A stretch of DNA of 37,998 nt from an uncultured bacterium. Its GTDB lineage: Bacteria > Pseudomonadota > Gammaproteobacteria > Burkholderiales > Burkholderiaceae_E. A model generated the notes under the pieces. The model was not told where the DNA came from and ran no database searches. It saw only the letters and a list, made by a program, of their open reading frames with translations. Made by a program: the position numbers and the translations under genes. Positions 1 to 9,000 of the stretch are shown piece after piece; within the stretch, counting starts at the first letter, position 1; every line of letters starts with the position of its first letter. The DNA is taken from contig CAIVPX010000154.1 of the NCBI GenBank assembly GCA_903907905.1, positions 1 through 37,998 of the forward strand. Direction: 5' to 3'.

Positions 1-3000
1 ACCACGACACCGCCGCCGGGCGAAATCGTCTGGACCTCGGCGGTCGAGGCATCTCCCGCCCTGGTCTCGACAGCGACTGTTGAACTGAAGATGAGCGAGC
101 CCGCCGGGAGCGCGCCGCCAAAGTCTGTCGAATTGACCAGGTTGCGCCCCCCCGCCGCGACCGTCTCCCAGCCCACGGTCTGCGATTGCGGCGTCAAATG
201 GCTGCGCGACACCGCAAAGCTATAGGCCGTCGTCCCTTCCACGCGCTTACCATCGTCACCCGTCGGCAGTTTGACACTGAACACGGCATCATCGTTGAGG
301 ATGGAGCCACGGCCCACCGTGTCGACAAGATCTTCAACCTGGGTAAAGTTGCTCAGCTGGATATCAAAGTATTTGTCCGCCGAGGGCGTAACGTTGCGGG
401 TGGTGGTCACGCTGAGCGTGCGGCTCTGCTCGCCGTAGCCCTCGAACGTGGCCAGCGAAGGCGAGGGGCTGCTCGGCCCAAAAGTAAGGGACCCCGTCAG
501 CGTGCCACTGAAATCGACGTCATCGGTGCTGACGTTGAATTTCCCCCAGTCCATGGTGGAAGTCTTGGAAAGATCGCCCAGACGCGTCACCGTGTAGGTG
601 TGAGTGACCGTGCCGGTGCCGTCTTCTTCACGGTTGAAAACGTCGCTGATCTTGACGCCCGTGTCATCGTTGATGATCAAGGCAGTGGCAATGCCCTGCC
701 CCACCGTGTCGTTGTTGATGACATAGCCCGTGCTGGCGTCGTACAGCTCAATACGGAAGCGCTCGCCGCGCTCAACCTTGTAGTCGCCCTTGACCACCAC
801 AGTAATGGTCTTGGTGAGTTCGGCGGGCGCGCCGGTCAGTTCGTTGCCCGCGCTGAACGTGACAGTGCCGCTGCTGGCGCCATAAAAGTCAGCCGCCGTG
901 ACGTCGGACGCATAGGTTCCCACTCCCACCACGCGCCACGCCACTGTACTGCTGCTCCAGTAGCCGTCTGCGCCATCGTTGTTCGCGTCGAGAAAGCGCT
1001 TGATGTCAAAGCTGATCGGCGTCGTGGATCCGTTGGGTCCCTCAATCACCTGGTAAGCGCCAGAGTAGGTGCTCGAGTTGGCTGGGTTGGCCGAGTTGAG
1101 CGCAACCGAATACTGAATATCGTCGGTGCGCAACTGGGCATCAATGGTCAGCACGGATATGGCCGCCCGGTCGCGGCCGTCGCTATAGCCCTCGCGTACC
1201 CAATCGAAGGTAAAGATCGGATTGCTGCTGTTGGAGGCGTCCGAGAAAACGAGCTGGAAGGTTTCGTTGTTCTCGACATCGCGGTCGGCACGGTAAAAAT
1301 TGGCAATCGTGACGGGAATGGTGCGTACCTGCGCGGTGCTGGTCGGGTCTCCCGCCAGCGTGATCGAGCCGGAAGTCGCGTTGAAGTCGGCATTGTCGGT
1401 CGTGCCGTGGACAATGCTCCAGTTCAGCGTGATGGCGTTGGCCTGCAGCCCCGCACGCACAAAGCTCAGCGTGATGTCGGTGTTGCCCGATGCGGCCAAA
1501 CCGCCCGCGTCGCCGCCCCCGGTGAGATACGAGGGGTTGACCGCACCCGAGGTGGCGTAGGCACTGTCGCCCTCAGTCCAGGTCTTGACGACCTTCCACC
1601 AATCGTTGTTCGGGGGGCGCGTCCACGAAGAGGAATGCCACGTATCGTTGAATCCATCGAGCCAGAGGCGCGTATCGTCGTCGCGAATGGTAAAGGTGTC
1701 GGTATAAGCGTCTGGATCGCGAACGGTATTGCCCCAATTGGGCAGGCTGCTCGCTCCCGCCGTACCGATGCCTACGGGATCATTGGGTGCATACGCACCC
1801 GATGACCCGACCGAGGTTGGGTACATATAGGCGCCGGGCAGGCTCTCGTGATCGTAGAGCGTGACCGTGACCGGAATATTGTTTTCAACCCAGGCGTCAT
1901 CGCGAATATTGAAAGCCACCTGGGCCGAACTGCTGCCCGCTGCAAAGTTGACAATACCGCGCCAGACCAGCGAACCGTCGCCGGGAGAGTTCAAGCTCGT
2001 CGAGACAACACTGGCCTTGCCGCTCGAACCCGAGTCAAGCGAGAAGTAGTTGTTTTGCCCGTTGGTGAGGCTGCTGACCCGCATTTCGAACAGGGCTTGC
2101 GTCGCATCGGTTGTAGCCCCGGAGCGCGAAAAATTAAGCAGCAATTGCCGGTCGGGATTGACCGAGGTGCCCTCGTCCACGCCATCGCTGCTCGGCACAG
2201 GGCTGGAGGAGACTGATACCGACACTTCGCGACCATCGTTATCACCGATCAAGAAGCTGGCCGCGCCACGCGTGGAAGAGATACCCGGTATGCCGTCGTT
2301 GCCCGACAGCGGTTGCGGATTCGTCAGAGCGATCGAAAATTGTTCTGCGTCTTCAACGACGCCGTCATCGAGCAGGGCCACGGTCACCGACTGGCTGGTC
2401 TCGCCCGGCAGAAACGTGACCGTGCGCGCGTTACTCGTCCAGACGCTGCCGCTTGAGGTCCAGGACGTGACCCCCTCAGCCGCCGTCGCCGTGGTGGCAA
2501 AGTCAGCCGTCTCGGCCTGGTGATTCAGCGACTCGGCACTCGAAATGACCTTGATGACCCAGTCGACCGAGGCACCCGCCTCGGATGCCCCTTCCCGATT
2601 GATCGTGAAGCTACGCAAGACATAGTTTTTGCCGTCGAGCGTGCTGGTGACACTGACCGCCCCTTGATCGTCGACGGATTCGTTGTAAACCTTGCCGTCG
2701 AGCCAGAACAACTGGTCATCATTCTCCAGTCGCCCAAACCCGGCATTGCGACGATTGGTGTAGGTGGAAGGCGCTTCCGGGTTGGGCTCGATGACCGAAC
2801 CCGTTGGCGCGTTGCTGAGCACGATGGCGAAGTCTTCAGCTTGCTCGCCGAAACTGTCAGCCCGCACGCGGAGCGTGATTGGCGCCTCTTTCTGCCCCAC
2901 CGGGAAGGTGACCGTGCCAGTCGGAAGCCCCGTGAAGAGGGCGTCGGTGCTGGGGTTGGCGGTTTGGCCCGTAAGAATCACGAAATCGTCGGACGAGACC

Positions 3001-6000
3001 GTGTCCATGGTCTTGGTGCCGAAGTAGCCTCGAACGTATTCGTAGCTGCCATCGCCATCAACCATCATGCTCGAGGTGAGCGCGCTCACTGCCCACGTGA
3101 CACTCTGCGCCACGGCCGTCGAATAATCGCGGTTGATGATGAAGGTACGGTCGACCCAAGTGCCATCAACGGTCTGAGCGTTGACGCTCACCGTTCCGTA
3201 GTTATCACCGCCCACGGCCAGCACCTCCACCTGCGCTGACCCCGCCCCCTCGCTCACTGTGACATCTCGAGCGACCAGTACCGGCTGCACCTTCTGTACG
3301 GTGACATCCATGGGCAGTGCCGCCTGCATCGCAGCCGTCGGCCCGCTGGCCTCCTGCGTCAGGGCAGACCGCAAACGAAGCTGCTCGATCCCGGTATCGA
3401 CGGCGAGCGTGGCAACGGTGTACCCCTGCCCATCCACGGTCCCGGTCAGCGCCTGAAAGCCAGCAGCGCCGCGATGCTGCCCCAGGTCGGCATCGACCAG
3501 AGAGTATTCCCAACTGCCCTTGAAACGAAGTTGCAGCGTCAGCCCCTGGCCGGTACCGGCTGCCGTGGTGAGCGTGGACACCGACAGATTTTCGCCCGTG
3601 GCGGTGTACACCTTGTCGGTATAGCCATCGGTATAACCCTCAGCCGCGGTCGCTGTGTTGGTGTCGTAGTAGACCGGCGAATTGAACCAGCTCGGCGATA
3701 GGACGTCCTCGCTCGCACCCACCGCCTCATCGAGCGGGTTGGCCACTGGGGCGTTCGCATTGCGCTGATTGAACTCAACCACCTTGTAGTAGTAGAACGT
3801 GCCTTGCTCAGCCGAACGCGCGGTGGTTTCGCCACTTCGGAACTGAGGATTGTCGTCGTCGACCAGATTCACCGTAGCTGCGTTGAATGGCACGAGAAAA
3901 CTGTCGCCCGTCTTGCTGCGCACCGACAGCGTGACCTGCTCGACCGACTCATCGAGGGTGTCATTGGTAACGGGTACTCGGATGAGAAGCGAGGACGCTG
4001 CGCTTGCGCCGGGAACCGTGATGATGCTGTTATTGCTGTAACTGCTGCTCCAGGTTTGTCCGCCGTCAGCGGAAAAGACAAAGCTCGACGCGGTATCCGC
4101 AGAGCCCGGCAGCGTCAGCTGAACTTGAAAGGTGGAGTCCTGGCTGATGGGTTTGCCAAAATCGGCGAGGAACTCGAGATTTTGATCCACGCCCTCCACC
4201 GCAGTGCCACCACTGACACGCATGACATAGTCTGGCGTACCGTCGTTGTCTCGCAGGATGACGCGAGCCCGGTCGACCAGAACGGTCGCACCACTGGCTG
4301 CGCTGAGGAACACACTCAAGCCCTCGGAGGTCTCGAAATTGGCGTCGTCGGTCAGATTGACCGACAAGGTGCGAGCAGTGGTGGCGGAAGAAAAGCTGAG
4401 CGACGTGCTGCCGACTGCGGTGTAATCGCTGCCCGCACTCGCGCCGGTGAGCGAACCTTCAGCGTTGGTCGTCGCGTTGCCGGTGTAGTAAACGTCTTGC
4501 GCAAACCGGTTGTACTTCACCCCGCCCGCTCCGACCTGATAGTAGTCGTAGCCGATGAACTGCGATTGCCAGGAGTCGACCATGCTGTCGGCGTTGTCAT
4601 ACGCCGGCTTCAGTTCACTGGTGATCCAGATCGCCGATTCATCTCGCTTGATGACGAACTTGCCCACCGGGATCTGGTTGGACGCGTTGTAGTTGTCCCA
4701 ATCCGTGGAGCCAAACTGAGGCGCGTATACCGTGGTGGAGGCCTTGTCGAAGCCGATCTCGTCGATGTACTGGGTGCCGTTCGACGCGCCAGTGAAGGCT
4801 CGTAGCTTGAGCTGGAAGCTGTAGTCGCTCTCGACCACGTCATCTGCCACGGGCGTCAAGGTGATGGTCTTGACACTGGAGTCGCCCGCAGCCCAAGACA
4901 GTAGGCCCTTGATCTCGGAGCTCGTCTTGGTCGGTGTGGCGCTGCCAAACGACAACGTGCCATTGGTCGTCATTCCACTGACCAGCGTGCTGTTGACCTT
5001 GTACAGCTGCGTCAGGATGTCAGCGTTGTCAACATACCACTCGACCGCCACCGCCTGCGCGGTCGAGCCAACTCGCTGGAACTGGATGGTGTGAACGATA
5101 TCGGCCGAGGCCTGCTGCGACGCGAGACCCTCGACTCGCGAGGTGATGAGATCGACGACCTGAATTCGCACGTCATCATTGCGAAGAGCCCCGGCGGCTG
5201 CGGTGGTCGTCACCTCGGTCCCGACCCCCACGGCAACAAGATCGACCTTGAACTGCTCGTCGTTTTCGAGCGTGCCGGAGGGGGAGCCCCCCCAGATGTA
5301 GTACGGGAAGTAGGTGTTGACTGGATTATTGCCGGGGCTACCGCTGTCTGGGTTGGCGTAAACCGTAATTTCCTTGTCGGTTTCGCCGCTGGCGAATGTG
5401 ACAGTACCGCTCAGTGTGCCCAGCAGGTCGCTCGAGGACGCTGCCGTCAGGCCGCTGTCGGCGCTGTAGCCGACCGACCAGTTCACAACCGAGGACTGCA
5501 GCAAATAGCCCTCGCGCTTCAACTTGAAGGTATAGGCCTGCGTGCCCGAATCGCCTTCGGTCCGATCGAGGTCGTAGGCGGTAGAGTCTGTGGTTCCGGC
5601 GAGAAAGTAGACGTATGCATCGTCATTATCGATGCGGCCACTGACCGATGCGACCTTCAGCGTATTGCCCGCCGACTCATCATAGAGTTGCAGCGTGAGC
5701 GTTTCGTCGTTTTCCTTCTTGCTGTCCATGACCACGCGGACCGTGATGTCCTTGGTGGTTTCGCCCGCCGCGAAGCTGAAACTGCCCGAGGGCAAACCGC
5801 CCCAGGCGTTGAGCGTGTCCTGACCGCTTGCGAAATCGGCTGAGGTGATGTCTGCCGACCCGACGACCGCCCACTTGACGGTCGAAGTCTGGTCGAGATA
5901 ACCCTCGCGGCGAATGCTGAAGGTGAAGTCCTGGGTTTGACCGGCCAGACTGCCCTCGGTCTGCTCCGCAAGAACTTTCTGCAGCGTGAAGCTGGCATCG

Positions 6001-9000
6001 TCGTCCTTGAGGACGGCGGTGGCCGTGGCATACGTAACCGACCCGTCGCTGCTCTTGAGCGTGAGCACCGCATCCTTGAGCAGGGTTTCAGGTGTGGAAT
6101 CGGTGACGAGTGGAATCTGCAACCGGATCGGGCTCGGGTCATTGGCCGGAAAGGTGAGCGAGCCAAAAAGCGTGTGGTTACCGGCGTTATAAGAAATCCC
6201 CGCAGGGAGCGAAGCCGCGAAGTCAGTACGCATGACCAGATTGGGCGATGCGGTGTCGTTGGGAGGATCGAGTTGCACAGACCAGTTGACTGTCTTCACC
6301 TGGCTGGAAACCGGTTTCTGGGTGAGATCAAACGACAGATAGTTCGCCGTGCTTGCGCTGCCCTCGAGCGTTTCCGCATTGACTGGAGTGACCAGGTAGC
6401 CGAAGTCGTCGGAGAGGATGAGCGATGGACTGGCTGCGTTGATCTGGGCATTACCGGCCAGTACGCTCAGATCAAGATTGAAAGCATCATCGAACTCGAT
6501 ATCCGTGTCGTCTGCGAAAACCAAGGAAATCGTCTTGGACGTCGAATCCCCGGCCGCCCAGGTGAGCATCCCGCGCGGCAGGCTGTTGACACTGGCGGTC
6601 GTGGCACCGCTGTCATCGGACGTGCGATAGCTGGAAAAGTCGTCAGGCTGCACCGCCTCGGTGTTGGCCACCGTGCTGACCGCGGCAATTGACCAGCTGA
6701 CGACGGCCTCCTTGGAGGTGTCTCCACCGCGGTTGATCGTATAGGTGAAGGTCTTGACATCAGGCGTCGTGGCGGGGCGCACCCGGCCCTCCGCGAGGTT
6801 GGCAGGCGCCACAACGGTGAAGCTGGTGTCCTCATCGGTCACCGAGGTGGTGGCGCTGGCAGCGCCGCTCCTGATGGTGACGTTGGCGTCCCCGCCCGAC
6901 GGGCTGACCTGCGGATTGGCCAGCGTGAGGGTCACCGCCCCGTTGCTCTCGACGCGGTCATCCCCGGCAAGCTGGACGTTGATGCGCGCGGTTTGGCTGG
7001 CCGGCGTGACTGTGATTTGCTCGGTGTTGCCGCCGCCGTAGTCAACGGTAATGCTCTGGGTCAGCGGCGAGAAGGTGACTTGCGCATAGCGTGTGGCGAC
7101 AGGGTCAGCCACGCCCAAGGCCACCCCCGTCCCCGGACTGGGTTGCGCCGGGCGCGTCACGCCATCCGCCGTGCTGTTGAGCAACACATCGACCGTGATG
7201 GTGCTCGTGAGGTCGCCCGACCGAACAACGTCAAAGGCCAGTACCTGGGTCGCCCCCTGCTTGCCCTCGGGCACGCTCGCGCTGGCCGCGCTGATTTCGA
7301 GCGTCGCGTCGTCATCGCGCGCGATGCCGAATGCCTCGGGCTTAGGAATGTCGGTACGGGTGTCAGCGCTATTGAGGGCAAGGGCAATCTTGAACGCCTC
7401 GAGCCCCTCTGCGTTGGTATCGCCCTTGATCGATACGGTCACTGTCTGGACGGTACTTTCCAACGGATCCGCCAGGAGTCCCTTCCACTCAAGGGTACCC
7501 GTGAGGGCGGACGTGATTTCGGCTGCATCGAGCGCTGTGGCCCAGGGCTGACCATTGAGCACAAAACTGCTGCCTGATACCGTCCAGTCGAGCTTGGACG
7601 GCAGATCGATATTGCCGTGACGCTCGAATTCGACGAGGTAATCACGACTGGTGGAAGCACTGTTGCCCTCGCTTGCAGCTGGCACGATCCGCTTGACAAA
7701 GACCGCCACGTCGTCGTTCAGTAGGGTGCCTGTAATTGTGGACTGCGCCCCCAGTTCGATGCCGTCACCTACTGCAGGAGTCTTGAGCGTGACCGCGAAT
7801 GCCTCGTCGGACTCAAGCACGAGATCAGCGGCTTGGGGCACGGTCAGGGTGGCCTGGGTCTGGTTGGCGGCAAAGTTGACCGTCCCGCCGACCTGGCCAC
7901 TACTGTTGATGAAATCACTCGAGCTGCCGCGGTTGTTTCCGGCCACGGCGAAGTCAATCTCCCAGGCCACGCTGATCGCGCGGTCGGTCGCGCCGGTTCG
8001 CTCGAGCGTCAAGATGAATGCGCCGGTATCCTCGAACTGAGACACGCTGGCCGGGCCCACGAAGTAAACCAGGCTGTCATCGTTGGCCAAGGTGGCCACC
8101 GTGCTGAGCTTGTTTGGATCGAGCGAGCTGGCGGTGGGCGGGTTCGACGAGCCCAACGTAACCGTCAAGGTTTCATCGGCCTCATGGATATCGTCACCGC
8201 GCAGCGGGATGTTGATGGTCTGATAGGTATCGCCAGGCTGGAAAAACAGGGTGCCCGAAGGCAATTGGTTGTTAAAGCCCGTGAAGTCGCTGGCCGCTGA
8301 GGGGGTGCTGCCACTTGCGCTGGTAGACCACACCACACTGCCGCTGGATCGCAAATCGCCGGTGCGATCAACGGTAATGCTCAGCATGGCCGATGCGCCG
8401 CCCTGCCCCTCGATCCCTTGGGCGGTGACGGCTCGCATGGCGAAGATCGAGTCGTCGTTGACCTGAAGCCCGGTAGCAGCGGATTGGGCCCCTAATAGCG
8501 TGCCAGGCTCGGCATCAAACAACACGATGCGAAACTTCTTGTCGGCTTCGAGTTGGTGATCCCCCGCAAACCGGATCTTAATGTCTTTCTGCAGCGCCCC
8601 GGGGAGCAGTTCGATCGTGCCGCTGGGCAGTCCGCCATTGGTACCCAATTCATCCTGGTCCGCCGCAAAATCGCCCAAGCTGGCGGGCGCTTCGCCCACC
8701 AGTTCAACCTTCCACTTAGCCGTCATGGTGGTGCGACGGTAGCCGTCCCTGACCACCGTGGCCGCCAATTCACCACCCGCAACGGCCGATCCCTCGTTCG
8801 CGCTGAAGGCCTCCTGCGAGAAAGCAATGCTGGACTCGTCGCTAATGAGGGTACCAAAGGCTTCGGGGACAATGACACGCGCCGGTCCCCCTGCCACCCC
8901 AATCGACACCTTGTAATTTTCGTTCGCTTCAACGGTGCCATCGGGGTTGGGGATGAGCGTGATGGATTTAGCGATTTGACCGAGGGTGGCCACATCCAGC

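Noticed and set aside
186-1805. 539-codon plus-strand open frame (and others at 3804-4805, 5091-5843, 10449-11261)
   Set aside because: They are antisense to the continuous giant minus-strand frame, have no family motifs and are Arg/Val/Gly-rich shadows of GC-rich coding sequence.
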